64,000 nucleotides of DNA, from the NCBI GenBank assembly GCA_002504905.1, contig DATY01000006.1, positions 1 to 64,000 on the forward strand. Reading direction: 5' to 3'. The DNA comes from Euryarchaeota archaeon UBA605 (lineage in GTDB: Archaea; Thermoplasmatota; Poseidoniia; Poseidoniales; Thalassarchaeaceae). The translations under genes were made by a program, and so were the position numbers. The notes under the pieces were generated by a model that did not search any database, was not told where the DNA came from, and saw nothing but the letters and a program-made list of their open reading frames with translations. This document shows, piece after piece, positions 17,316 through 26,659 of the stretch (its first letter is position 1; every line of letters starts with the position of its first letter).

Positions 17316-17779
17316 ATTATAAAATCAACAATCTGATCAATATCTTGATTCTTTCCACAATATGAACATCGTAATACCAAAGGATCCGCAGAAATTATCT
17401 TTATTTTATGAGGTAATGGCTCACGAGAATTTTGAGTGATACAGTTTGAGAATGAGCATCTTACTATATTTATGAGTTCCGAACCCAGCTCAATATTTCT
17501 TTTTTCTGCAACATGATAATTTCGAATTATTGCAACAGATGCTTTTGGTGCAATCAGAGCTAAACGATCTAATTCTTCTTGATTTAATTCTCTATCTTCA
17601 ATTTTTAGAACATCTTTTCTACCCATTTTTCCACTAGGCACGTTCATTACCATAGAAATTGGGTTAGATCTCCCCGTATCCAATCTTAACATTTTCAATA
17701 CTTGTAATGCATGACCGGATGGTATATGGTCTATTGCAGTTCCATTACAAATTGCAGTAACACGCCTCATTTCACTCAT
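17312..17779 (-). CDS. pyrI: Aspartate carbamoyltransferase regulatory chain
   Basis: 155 residues. The N-terminal nucleotide-binding domain has GTAIDHIPSGHALQVLKML, typical of PyrI. The C-terminal zinc domain has CSFSNCI and RCSYCG, whose four cysteines hold Zn and contact PyrB. It gives CTP/ATP allosteric control of the first committed pyrimidine step. The first 4 nt overlap the end of pyrB, so the two are translationally coupled. Full length. Confidence 0.95.
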   Translation of the reverse strand: MSEMRRVTAICNGTAIDHIPSGHALQVLKMLRLDTGRSNPISMVMNVPSGKMGRKDVLKIEDRELNQEELDRLALIAPKASVAIIRNYHVAEKRNIELGSELINIVRCSFSNCITQNSREPLPHKIKIISADPLVLRCSYCGKNQDIDQIVDFII

Positions 17780-18714
17780 TTATTCACCTTCTTTGGAATC
17801 TCTACTCCTAAACTTCTGCATAGTAAAGCCATTCGTGTGGGGACACCATTGAATGCTTGCTGGAAATATCTTGCATGTTTTGTGGTATCAACACTTGCAT
17901 GTAATTCATTTACTCTAGGTAGAGGATGCATGACTATCATTCCTGCTTTAGCACCAGATAAGTCATCTTCTGTTAATTTGTAAACTCCAGCTACTTTTAC
18001 GTATTCGTCTTCGTCTGGAAATCTTTCTTTCTGTATTCTTGTCATATATATTACATCGGCGGAATCAATTGATGATGACATTTCATCCGTTTCTTTTACA
18101 TCTCCTCCATGACTTTTCAAATCTGATACTATTTCATCGGGCATTCTTAGAGATTCGGGTGAGACCAATGTTATTTTGGCTCCAAATCTAACTAATGCAT
18201 GAGATAAACTATGTGTAGTTCTTCCATACCTTAGATCTCCTACCATCATTACGTTCAATCCTTCAAGACTACCATGAGCTTCACGTATAGTGAATAAATC
18301 TAACATTGTTTGAGTTGGATGATTTCCTGCTCCATCTCCACCATTTAAGATTGGTATTTCAACCGCATCTGCACTATATTGTGCAGCTCCTTGATTTGGA
18401 TGTCTGATGACAGCAATATCTGCATATCCATCTACCATTTGCATGGTATCATACAAAGTCTCTCCTTTTGCTACCGATGAACCAATAGAACTTAGATTCA
18501 ATACTTCGCCCCCTAATCTTTTCATTGCGGTTTCGAATGACATTCGAGTACGTGTTGAGTTTTCAAAAAATAGATTACCTAAAACCTTCCCTTGAAGCAA
18601 AGGTAGGTATACTTCTCCTTTGGCAACTGGCAATAAACTTCTTGCGTTATCTAGGACTTCTAATATCTCTTCATTTGTCAAATCATCCATCGTGATAAGG
18701 TCGCCCATGTTCAT
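17776..18714 (-). CDS. pyrB: Aspartate carbamoyltransferase catalytic chain
   Basis: 312 residues. The carbamoyl-phosphate loop is FFENSTRTRMSFE (about 53-65); GNHPTQTMLDLFTI and the aspartate-binding MHPLPRVNE are present, as is YMTRIQKERF. It condenses carbamoyl phosphate with aspartate. It is the first gene of a pyrBI pair; pyrG lies 9 kb away. Normal length for the family. Confidence 0.96.
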   Translation of the reverse strand: MNMGDLITMDDLTNEEILEVLDNARSLLPVAKGEVYLPLLQGKVLGNLFFENSTRTRMSFETAMKRLGGEVLNLSSIGSSVAKGETLYDTMQMVDGYADIAVIRHPNQGAAQYSADAVEIPILNGGDGAGNHPTQTMLDLFTIREAHGSLEGLNVMMVGDLRYGRTTHSLSHALVRFGAKITLVSPESLRMPDEIVSDLKSHGGDVKETDEMSSSIDSADVIYMTRIQKERFPDEDEYVKVAGVYKLTEDDLSGAKAGMIVMHPLPRVNELHASVDTTKHARYFQQAFNGVPTRMALLCRSLGVEIPKKVNK

Positions 18715-18820
18715 CCCCTATCCAATCGCGTCAGAAGCCGGTCATATGTATTGCCCTCTAAGTATAACCTTTGGTGACCTTATTCCGCTGTCTTGATGAA
18801 TAATGAATTATCGCATAAGC

Positions 18821-19813
18821 ATGATGATAATCAGTCGGACACCAGTTCGAGTTTCATTTTGTGGGGGTGGAACCGATGTAGATTGGTTCTCAACGTCATC
18901 TGAAAATGGCGGAATGGTAACATCTTTGGCTATTGATAGATATATTCATGTAATTGTAAATAGGCGTTTTGATGATAGGATTAGACTATCATATTCGAAG
19001 TTAGAAATTGTAGATAATTTTGAAGATCTTGAACATGAATTAGTACGAGAATCAATGAGACTTACAGGAGTGACTTCTGGAGTTGAAATTACAACAATAG
19101 CAGATATACCATCTAGAGGGACTGGTTTAGGGTCATCTTCTGCAGTTACTGTGGGTTTACTAAATGCTTTACATTGCTTCGCAGGTAGAAATGTCTCCCC
19201 CTCTCAGTTAGCTTCTGAGGCTTGTGAAATTGAAATTAAGATTCTTGGACAACCAATTGGTAAACAGGATCAATATGCCGCTTCCTTCGGCGGGATAAAC
19301 TCAATCAAATTCTGTTCTGATGGAAATGTAATTGTTAATCCGATTGGGATATCCGAACAATTAAAGTTACAAATTTCGGAAGAATTTACTCTTATTTTTA
19401 CAGGGCAGAGTCGCTCTGCATCCGCTGTACTATTAAATTCTGAAGAAGATGGTAAATCAAATCTTGAAAACCTAATAAGAATAAGAGAGCAAGCCAATGA
19501 GGCAAGAGAATTTATCGCCTCTGGTAATTTATCAAAACTTGGATCACTTCTTAATGAAGCATGGTTAATGAAAAGAGGAATTTCCTCTAATGTGAGTAAT
19601 CAGTTTCTAGATGAGATGTACAGCCGAATAATGTCTTGTGGTGCTAATGGCGCTAAATTATTGGGTGCTGGCGGCGGAGGATTTTTCCTTGTTCATGGAG
19701 ATGTTAAACTTCGCGAGAAATTACGATCTGACTTCTCGTCTGAGCACAGAATGTTACCTTTGAACATTGATTTTAATGGTTCAACAATCATTTATAATGA
19801 TTCAAGAGTGTGA
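18821..19813 (+). CDS. GHMP-family sugar kinase (D-glycero-D-manno-heptose 7-phosphate kinase-like)
   Basis: 330 residues from the ATG at 18821 (MMIISRTPVRVSFCGGGTDVDWF); an ATG 18 nt upstream would add six residues. This opening is characteristic of HddA-like kinases. The ATP loop is PSRGTGLGSSSAVTVGLLNAL, followed by PIGKQDQYAASFGG and the C-terminal GAKLLGAGGGGFFL. The family phosphorylates the anomeric carbon of sugars for nucleotide-sugar synthesis. No heptose isomerase or epimerase is adjacent, so the exact sugar is open. It is immediately followed by a secreted Asn-rich protein, which hints at a glycan or glycoprotein role. Confidence 0.85.
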   Translation: MMIISRTPVRVSFCGGGTDVDWFSTSSENGGMVTSLAIDRYIHVIVNRRFDDRIRLSYSKLEIVDNFEDLEHELVRESMRLTGVTSGVEITTIADIPSRGTGLGSSSAVTVGLLNALHCFAGRNVSPSQLASEACEIEIKILGQPIGKQDQYAASFGGINSIKFCSDGNVIVNPIGISEQLKLQISEEFTLIFTGQSRSASAVLLNSEEDGKSNLENLIRIREQANEAREFIASGNLSKLGSLLNEAWLMKRGISSNVSNQFLDEMYSRIMSCGANGAKLLGAGGGGFFLVHGDVKLREKLRSDFSSEHRMLPLNIDFNGSTIIYNDSRV

Positions 19814-19817
19814 AAAA

Positions 19818-21917
19818 ATGAACAAAAATATATTGTCATTTCTATTATTATTTTTAATAATTTTTAGTTTGAACAGTCTTTCAGTTAGTGCTACAAATGA
19901 AAATAATAATGATCAGGTGGTCTATTCAATAACTGGTTATTCAAAATTTGTAATAGAAGATGAAATTAAAATCAATTCACAATTTAATGCTTCTTGGGAG
20001 TCTTCAATTACTCTCTCGGATCAAATTGGAACAGATCTTTTACAGAACCATGAGTTAGGACTTAGAGCCCAAATTGATATACATTTAGGGAATTCTGATG
20101 GATTTGTTGATTCACATGAATCTGAATTATTTGATCAATTGTTTCGAGTAGAAAGAAATTGGACGAATTCTGAAAGTGGTGGTTGCTGTATTTTTGATTA
20201 TAATCCATTATATTCTTCTAATGGGATTAATTTAATCACATCCAAAGTAAATATTGGGCCAATTGAACTAGAAAATAGTACTTGGGGGTGGGAGGAGTCT
20301 ACTGATTTATTTGGTCAAACAGACAGTCGAAATACCAGAATTATTGATTTTCCAAGAGTGGGTGCTTTAATTGAAGAAGTACCTTTATTGATTTCCCTTC
20401 CTGAAGATTGGGAATACACATACAGTGCTATGGAGGAAATATTTTCTGGCAATCCTGGTGAGTTTATGGTGAATCGTTCTGAAGCAAATGTTGCAAGTAA
20501 TATTCGAGTGACAATTTCTAACAATCAAATGCCGAATGCCTTAGGTTACAGAATTACAGAAGGATCAATGATCACTCTAAATTCTAGTACCGTATATTAC
20601 GGAGATTGTGAAGATAGTATTTTGGATAATAATGAACAATGGTGGACCTTATCAAAAAATGAAACTACTGTTTTGACTTATTATGGAGATAATTTAAATT
20701 TCATTCCTAAAGACTATGATTTTCATGAAGGAGATGTTGCTAGTATTGCAATGCATTGTAAAGATTGGTTCAACGTTACAAATACATGGTATCAAGATGT
20801 AGTGATTGATTCAATATTTCCTATTTGGGACTTAGTAATCACTTACATCAATGATTATGATGAAATAATAACTCTTGATAATAATCAATCTTTAATTATA
20901 AAATCTGATACAAGTATTTCATTTAATATCTCAGCCAATGACCCTAATTCTGACTCCCCAGTCGATATAATTATCACTTCAAATAAGACACCAAATTATG
21001 TTCATAGAGACTTTAATCACCTACATTTCACTGATGTTTTTTATCAAGATGATGAGGTAAATGGACTTCATCTGAATCTTTCCGAGCGTCATAAAGCGAA
21101 ACCTCCTACATCATGGTCAATAAATTTAACAATTTCAGATGATGCAGGAAACAAGATTTTTAGAGATTGGGAAATTATTGTTTTGGATGGTGCAGGGCCT
21201 ACAATAATTCCCGATTTAATTATTAATAATCAATCAATTTCATCTAGTAATCTAGCTAGGGAAGGTGATTTAATTATAATTTCTTTACAGCAATCTTTTG
21301 ATGACTTAGACTCAATAAATGATACACGATGGTCTCTATCAATTGACAATGAAATAATAGTTGATAATGTTTCAATTAGTCAGATAGATAAGATGAGTCT
21401 TGGACCATTTACACCCGGTACTCATATATTCAGTATAGATGCATATGACTCTTCTTTTAATCATCAAAATCTTGCTTTTGGATTGGCAATTTCTCCAAAT
21501 ATTGGGATAGATATTCAGCTGATTTCTTCTGAAATTGATGGGTCATTAGTTGAAGGTAATACAGTTTTATTTTCTGCATCTTTACAGAACAATAGAGCAT
21601 CATCTGGTTCAGGACAGCTCTGTGTGAGTGAACAATGCGGTCCATTTGTGAGTGTTCCCGCTGCTAATTCAAACTCTCCAGGATTATTTGATGTAGAATT
21701 AAGTTTTGAGTTGACTAGTTCAAATTCAGTTAGTACCTACTTTGTCTGGCAAAGTGAGAGTGCGGGGGAAGAAGGTCAAGTAGATATTGATTCTGAAATT
21801 TCTGTTAAACCATATTGGCAAAAACCTATGCAAACAGTTTTGACAGTTTTAGTAATATTGTCATTATTTGTTTTTATTGTTAATCGTCTGTGGGGAGTAG
21901 ATTCTCAAAGGCCATAA
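19818..21917 (+). CDS. Secreted membrane-anchored surface protein, glycoprotein-like
   Basis: 699 residues from ATG 19818, 4 nt after the kinase stop; the longer upstream reading overlaps the kinase. A signal peptide (MNKNILSFLLLFLIIFSLNS) leads to a large beta-rich extracellular part rich in N-x-S/T sequons. A C-terminal helix (TVLTVLVILSLFVFIVNRLW) with a short polar tail anchors it. An EF-hand-like NSDGFVDSHESELF appears near residue 90, and cysteine pairs occur (GGCCIF, CEDS...HCKDW, CVSEQCG). It has an Ig/cadherin-like feel but no domain I can name. Likely cell-surface exposed and N-glycosylated. Confidence 0.75.
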   Translation: MNKNILSFLLLFLIIFSLNSLSVSATNENNNDQVVYSITGYSKFVIEDEIKINSQFNASWESSITLSDQIGTDLLQNHELGLRAQIDIHLGNSDGFVDSHESELFDQLFRVERNWTNSESGGCCIFDYNPLYSSNGINLITSKVNIGPIELENSTWGWEESTDLFGQTDSRNTRIIDFPRVGALIEEVPLLISLPEDWEYTYSAMEEIFSGNPGEFMVNRSEANVASNIRVTISNNQMPNALGYRITEGSMITLNSSTVYYGDCEDSILDNNEQWWTLSKNETTVLTYYGDNLNFIPKDYDFHEGDVASIAMHCKDWFNVTNTWYQDVVIDSIFPIWDLVITYINDYDEIITLDNNQSLIIKSDTSISFNISANDPNSDSPVDIIITSNKTPNYVHRDFNHLHFTDVFYQDDEVNGLHLNLSERHKAKPPTSWSINLTISDDAGNKIFRDWEIIVLDGAGPTIIPDLIINNQSISSSNLAREGDLIIISLQQSFDDLDSINDTRWSLSIDNEIIVDNVSISQIDKMSLGPFTPGTHIFSIDAYDSSFNHQNLAFGLAISPNIGIDIQLISSEIDGSLVEGNTVLFSASLQNNRASSGSGQLCVSEQCGPFVSVPAANSNSPGLFDVELSFELTSSNSVSTYFVWQSESAGEEGQVDIDSEISVKPYWQKPMQTVLTVLVILSLFVFIVNRLWGVDSQRP

Positions 21918-21969
21918 TTACAAACAAACATCCGTAGCACTCATGAGTCATAACATATGTTGATTGAGT

Positions 21970-23688
21970 GTGATTCTACTACCCGACTACCCTGATCGTG
22001 TTATTCGCGAGCATCGTATCCGGGTTGAGAGAATAGCTCTATCTGCTACCTTCATACTTATCTTTTCTGCTTCATGGTGGCTATTTTCTGCTTTATTTGG
22101 TTCACCAGAAATACTATCTCGATTGGGACCTATAGGCTTAATCTTTATTTCTTCACTAGTAATTATTGATTTGATTGATTATGGAATTATCCAAAAATCT
22201 AGATTGGGTGTAATTGCAAATATTTCTTATCCTAGTTTGCTAGCACTCTCTATTTCTAATATCGAATATAATGATAAATTAATCTCGGGATCAATGTATC
22301 TATTATTGGCTATTTTCCTCTGGCTTATTGCCAAACAAAATCTCTCAATTACTCATTCATCTAGAAGATGGAGAGGGCTAACTAGTATTTTTGGACTAGC
22401 ACTTTCTGCTTCAATAATGTATTCCGTCCTCTCTGAGACATATGTCTATTTTGTAGTTTTAATGTGTGTACTAGTTACCATGATTCCTGACTTATTGTCT
22501 AAGGATAAAAATCATAAATCAAGGAAAGAGTTTCTAAAGAAACTTGATTCAGTTGAGGAACAGGTTCTACTATTACGTAGCGAAGGAATTTCTCTCGAAC
22601 AAGCATCTTCAATATTGAAGAAAGCAAGAGATGAATATTGGAATGAACCTGAGAAGGGTATGGAAGTTGTTATACTTGCAGAACAAGATATCGAAAGAGT
22701 CCAAGCACTGGCTAGAGATTTAGATGATATTAAACAAGAAACGAATCTTTTCATGAAAAAAGCTGAATCAATTGCTCCCGGAATCAGCGGTCCAAGGAAG
22801 GCATTTGAATCTGCTGAGAAAGAGTCTAATTTCGGTTCTCTGAGAGAAGCAGAAATACTTTTTCGACTTTCTAAAAAGAGGTCAGAGATAATTATCCAGC
22901 ATTGGCAAAATGCAACTGATGAAATCATGAGTGCTGAGAAGTCAATCTCGAATATTTCTGATGTTAAATTAGAATCAATAATGAGCATAATTAATTCAGC
23001 TAAAAAGGCACTCGAATCAGAAAATCCAGTAGAAGCAATAAAGATAGCTTCTTCAGTCTCCGGACATCTTGAAAGTTTAGAAGCAACCACAAAAGAGGCT
23101 AAGGAAGCAATAATAGAAGCAGAAAAGGCAATCGAAGGTGTCGGTGAGAGTTTTTCATTCAGTAATAAAGAAAGATTGGAAGAGTCAAAAAAGGCACTAA
23201 AATCAGGAAATTCTTCACTAGCTAAAGGATTGGCAACAAGTATTCTGAGAGATATTAATAAGATTTCTGAATCAATGCAGAATGTACAGCGTGCTCTCAG
23301 ACAGAAGAAAAAATTAGTTACGAGATTTCCTAATGGTCAATCTGGCGATAATTGGAGAAATCAATTGAAAAATATTGAAGATGAAGCAAATTCTGAAGAA
23401 TGGGTTGAAGCATCTAGGCTTTTAGATATACTAACAAAAGAATTACAGATTTTTGAAAAATCAAAATCAGAAGCCTTGGAATTATACTCTTTTGTGGAAA
23501 CTGAGTGGATTGAATTAAGGAAGAAACTTGACTCCTCTAATATTAAAGTTAATGATCCTATGAGAATAAATACTGAAAATAAACTTTCGGAATGTAAGAG
23601 ATTGTATGATGAGGGGGATATAGATTCTACACTTTCATTACTAGGAGAAACTGACGAACTTATAGAAAATATTAGAAGAAGAATCTAA
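21970..23688 (+). CDS. Membrane protein with long cytoplasmic coiled coil, hypothetical
   Basis: About 572 residues; possible starts are GTG 21970 and TTG 21964, and no ATG fits. Roughly six membrane helices fill residues 20-185 and are followed by a charged segment and about 380 residues of helical, Glu/Lys-rich sequence. This contains loosely repeated units of the form A-K-x-A-L-E-S-x-N (for example SAKKALESENPVEAIKIA and ESKKALKSGNSSLAKGLA), resembling TPR-like or spectrin-like helical hairpins. Proteins of this shape may scaffold membrane complexes. It is third in line after the sugar kinase and surface protein. Confidence 0.65.
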   Translation: MILLPDYPDRVIREHRIRVERIALSATFILIFSASWWLFSALFGSPEILSRLGPIGLIFISSLVIIDLIDYGIIQKSRLGVIANISYPSLLALSISNIEYNDKLISGSMYLLLAIFLWLIAKQNLSITHSSRRWRGLTSIFGLALSASIMYSVLSETYVYFVVLMCVLVTMIPDLLSKDKNHKSRKEFLKKLDSVEEQVLLLRSEGISLEQASSILKKARDEYWNEPEKGMEVVILAEQDIERVQALARDLDDIKQETNLFMKKAESIAPGISGPRKAFESAEKESNFGSLREAEILFRLSKKRSEIIIQHWQNATDEIMSAEKSISNISDVKLESIMSIINSAKKALESENPVEAIKIASSVSGHLESLEATTKEAKEAIIEAEKAIEGVGESFSFSNKERLEESKKALKSGNSSLAKGLATSILRDINKISESMQNVQRALRQKKKLVTRFPNGQSGDNWRNQLKNIEDEANSEEWVEASRLLDILTKELQIFEKSKSEALELYSFVETEWIELRKKLDSSNIKVNDPMRINTENKLSECKRLYDEGDIDSTLSLLGETDELIENIRRRI

Positions 23689-24524
23689 AATTGATTTTTG
23701 TTTTTTTCTACACAATATGGGCAATAAGAATCAAATTTATAATCGCTAGATGTTCTTTCTTGTTTTGTTAGTGGTTCTCTACACGCAAAGCACATTGTGT
23801 ATTCTGTTTCATTTAATTGAGTATCAACTGCGACTCTTTGATCAAATACAAAGCAGTCTCCTTTCCAATGTGAACCATCGGTCTCTTCAAAGTATCCCAG
23901 AATTCCTCCTTCTAATTGTTTTATATTCTCAAAACCTGCATTCATCATTACTACTGAAGCCTTTTCACATCTAATCCCTCCAGTGCAATACATCACTATT
24001 TGTTTTGTTTTATATTCCTCAGGGAGATCTAAAATTGCTTCAGGAAAATCTCTGAATGTCGATAAATTGAGATCGATTGCATTCTCAAATAATCCTACCC
24101 TAGTTTCATAATCATTTCTTGTATCTAGGATTAATACATCTTCTTTATTATCCAATAAATCTTTTAATTCACTAGGCTTGATATTTGGGGCAGTAAATTC
24201 TGCTGGCTTGACGTTATCCAGTCCCAACGAAATAATTTCTTTCTTAAGTCTAACAAGCATTCTTCGAAATGGTTGATAATTGGTATAACTAATTTTTAGC
24301 GGTATATCGCTGAACCTTTTATCTGATTCTAAAAATTCAATGTAAGAGTCTATTGATTTTTTTTCTCCTGCAAGGAAGAAATTAATTCCATTATTACTTA
24401 GTAAAATAGTTCCTTTAAGACTTAGTTTTTCACAAATAAATCTAAACGGCTGCCTTAATTCATCTCTGTCTTCCAGATTGACAAATCTGTAACCAGCAAT
24501 ATTTACTATTTCTCCATCCGCCAT
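23685..24524 (-). CDS. trhO: Rhodanese-type tRNA uridine-34 hydroxylase (TrhO/YceA family)
   Basis: 279 residues. The N-terminal acylphosphatase-like domain is followed by a rhodanese domain with VLILDTRNDYETRVGLFENAIDL and the active-site loop MYCTGGIRCEKAS. A C-terminal zinc-knuckle pair (CFACREPL...YCPYCVEKN) closes the protein. TrhO introduces an oxygen at U34 of tRNA to make 5-hydroxyuridine. The family is mainly bacterial, so its presence in an archaeon hints at transfer. It lies 17 bp downstream of thrS on the same strand. Its stop interlocks with that of the convergent coiled-coil gene. Confidence 0.88.
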   Translation of the reverse strand: MADGEIVNIAGYRFVNLEDRDELRQPFRFICEKLSLKGTILLSNNGINFFLAGEKKSIDSYIEFLESDKRFSDIPLKISYTNYQPFRRMLVRLKKEIISLGLDNVKPAEFTAPNIKPSELKDLLDNKEDVLILDTRNDYETRVGLFENAIDLNLSTFRDFPEAILDLPEEYKTKQIVMYCTGGIRCEKASVVMMNAGFENIKQLEGGILGYFEETDGSHWKGDCFVFDQRVAVDTQLNETEYTMCFACREPLTKQERTSSDYKFDSYCPYCVEKNKNQF

Positions 24525-24540
24525 TTTGACACCTCGATGA

Positions 24541-26505
24541 TTATTTTACCAATGTCAGTTGTTTATTTTTCGAAGAGATCTCTTCTGATAGATTTTCTAA
24601 GAATTCATTTAGAGGGACTGAATTACATTGTTCCCCACTTCTTGGGTCACCTTTTCGATCAATTCTAATCGATACAGTTCTTTCTTTTTCTTCATCTTCA
24701 CCAAGGATTAACATATATGAAGGACGCATTTTCCTGTGCATACGAATTTTTTTCCCGATTGTTGCATCTGAATCATCAACAGATACTCTAACTCCTAAAT
24801 CCAGTAAAAGTTTTTCAACCTCTCTTGCATATTCTTTCTGCTTCTCGGAAATAGTAATTATCTGAATCTGTTTAGGAGATAGCCAAGTAGGGAAATTTCC
24901 TGCCCAATGTTCTGTTAAAAATGCAACAAATCTCTCATGAGTTGATAGTGGTGCTCTGTGAATTACAAATACTTCTCCATTTTCTTCTCCATTTTCATCT
25001 TTGTAACTTAACTCAAAACGTTCTTTAGCAGCAAAATCAAGTTGAATTGTTGACATTGATTCTTCTCTACCCAGAGCAGTTGTAAATTGAATATCGATTT
25101 TAGGTCCATAAAAAGCAGCCTCGCCGATTGCTTCTACGTAAGAAACTCCTAATTCATTTAGTATTCTCCTTAGATGATCTTGAGTAGAATTCCAATTTTC
25201 AGGTTGTTTGATGTATTTTTCAGTATTTTCAGGGTCCCAAAGTGATAATCTGAAGTGATAATTTTCAAAACCGAATGATGAATAATAATCTTGAACCATT
25301 TTGATATTACTTGCAACTTCTTGTCCAACCTGATCAAGTGTACAGTAGATATGTGCATCATTCATTGATAACATCCTAACTCGTAATAATCCAGCTAAAG
25401 TTCCTGACATTTCATTTCTGTAAACTGTACCATATTCTGCAATTCTCAGTGGTAACTCTCTGTAAGATCTCTTCTTATTACTAAAAACTAGATGATGCAT
25501 TGGACAATTCATAGCTTTTAGATAATAGGTTCCGTCATCCATTTCCATTGGAGGATACATGCCTTCTGCGTAATGCGGTAGATGCCCACTACATTCGAAT
25601 AATTCTTTTTTCCCTAGAACTGGAGTGGTTACTCTGTCGTATCCGTATCTATCTTCGGTCTCGATTGCATATTTTTCTATTTCTGATCTTAGAATTTCAC
25701 CATTAGGTAGCCAAACTGGTAATCCTTTACCTATCATCTCATCAATCATGTAAAGTTCCATTTCTTTTCCAATTTTTTTATGATCTCTTTTACTTGCTTC
25801 TTCGATCTGTCTTTGTCTCTCTTTCAAACCTTCTTTAGTTGCGTAGCACATTCCATAAATGCGAGTGAGTGGCTCTCTATTACTATCAGCTCGCCAATAT
25901 GCTTGACTAGTGCTTGTTAATTTGAACCATCTCAGATGAGAAGTTGATGGCACATGTGGCCCTCTACAAAGGTCGATAAAATCACCTTGCCTATAAGCAG
26001 TTGAACCAACTTCATCACCTATTTTTTCATCCAAAATCTCTATTTTGAATTTATTATTTTGAAACATTTCTCTCAATTCATTATTTTCAAATTCTTCTCT
26101 TTTAATTTTAATATTCTCTCGAACAAGCTGATTCATCCTCTTTTCTATAATCTTGAGATCACTATCGCCAATTGGATTCATATGGAAGTCGTAGTAGAAT
26201 CCATGTTCAATTGGTGGCCCTATTGTTGGTTTAGCGCCAGGAAAAATTTCAACTACGGCTTGCGCGAGTAAATGTGCGCACGAATGTCTTAGAATATACA
26301 ATCCTTCTTCCGAATCACCTAAAATTGGTTCAATTTTACAATTTTCATTAACAACAAATGACATATCTTTTTGTTCACCATTAATTTTTGCAGCGATAGC
26401 ACCACTTTTTTTCCCATACACATTCTGCAGGATATCTCCTGCAGTGATTCCAGATGCATATTCGTGTATTTTTTTGTCATCGATTTCTACTTCTATCATT
26501 GACAT
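24541..26505 (-). CDS. thrS: Threonyl-tRNA synthetase (with TGS domain)
   Basis: 654 residues. An N-terminal TGS domain (residues 1-65) precedes the editing domain with HSCAHLLAQAV and the catalytic core with YRNEMSGTLAGLLRVR and MNCPMHHLVF (zinc Cys). APLSTHERFVAFL (zinc His) and a C-terminal anticodon-binding domain follow. TGS plus the HxxxH editing site is the bacterial/eukaryotic arrangement, unlike the archaeal-type ThrRS with its D-aminoacyl deacylase-like editing domain. That implies acquisition from bacteria. Two possible ATG starts lie 6 nt apart. Confidence 0.95.
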   Translation of the reverse strand: MSMIEVEIDDKKIHEYASGITAGDILQNVYGKKSGAIAAKINGEQKDMSFVVNENCKIEPILGDSEEGLYILRHSCAHLLAQAVVEIFPGAKPTIGPPIEHGFYYDFHMNPIGDSDLKIIEKRMNQLVRENIKIKREEFENNELREMFQNNKFKIEILDEKIGDEVGSTAYRQGDFIDLCRGPHVPSTSHLRWFKLTSTSQAYWRADSNREPLTRIYGMCYATKEGLKERQRQIEEASKRDHKKIGKEMELYMIDEMIGKGLPVWLPNGEILRSEIEKYAIETEDRYGYDRVTTPVLGKKELFECSGHLPHYAEGMYPPMEMDDGTYYLKAMNCPMHHLVFSNKKRSYRELPLRIAEYGTVYRNEMSGTLAGLLRVRMLSMNDAHIYCTLDQVGQEVASNIKMVQDYYSSFGFENYHFRLSLWDPENTEKYIKQPENWNSTQDHLRRILNELGVSYVEAIGEAAFYGPKIDIQFTTALGREESMSTIQLDFAAKERFELSYKDENGEENGEVFVIHRAPLSTHERFVAFLTEHWAGNFPTWLSPKQIQIITISEKQKEYAREVEKLLLDLGVRVSVDDSDATIGKKIRMHRKMRPSYMLILGEDEEKERTVSIRIDRKGDPRSGEQCNSVPLNEFLENLSEEISSKNKQLTLVK

Positions 26506-26659
26506 TCACTGCGCCTCCGTAATCTGTCCGACACGACAATGATATGAATACCTTGCTTATTTAATTACAGAAGTAAAAGTTATTCTAGTGCAATTACGAT
26601 ACGCATTATGGTAAACCCATAGGCTGTATTGATATTAACACACGCCCTTTGCGAGTGAT

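Noticed and set aside
22512..23090. Leftward ORF of 192 residues, Ser-rich
   Set aside because: Antisense shadow of the Glu/Lys-rich coiled coil; composition is that of a complement, with no start signal.
26506..26659. Possible small RNA gene between thrS and the NAD-kinase-like gene
   Set aside because: Only an AT-rich divergent promoter spacer; no stable hairpin, tRNA shape or guide boxes could be built by eye.
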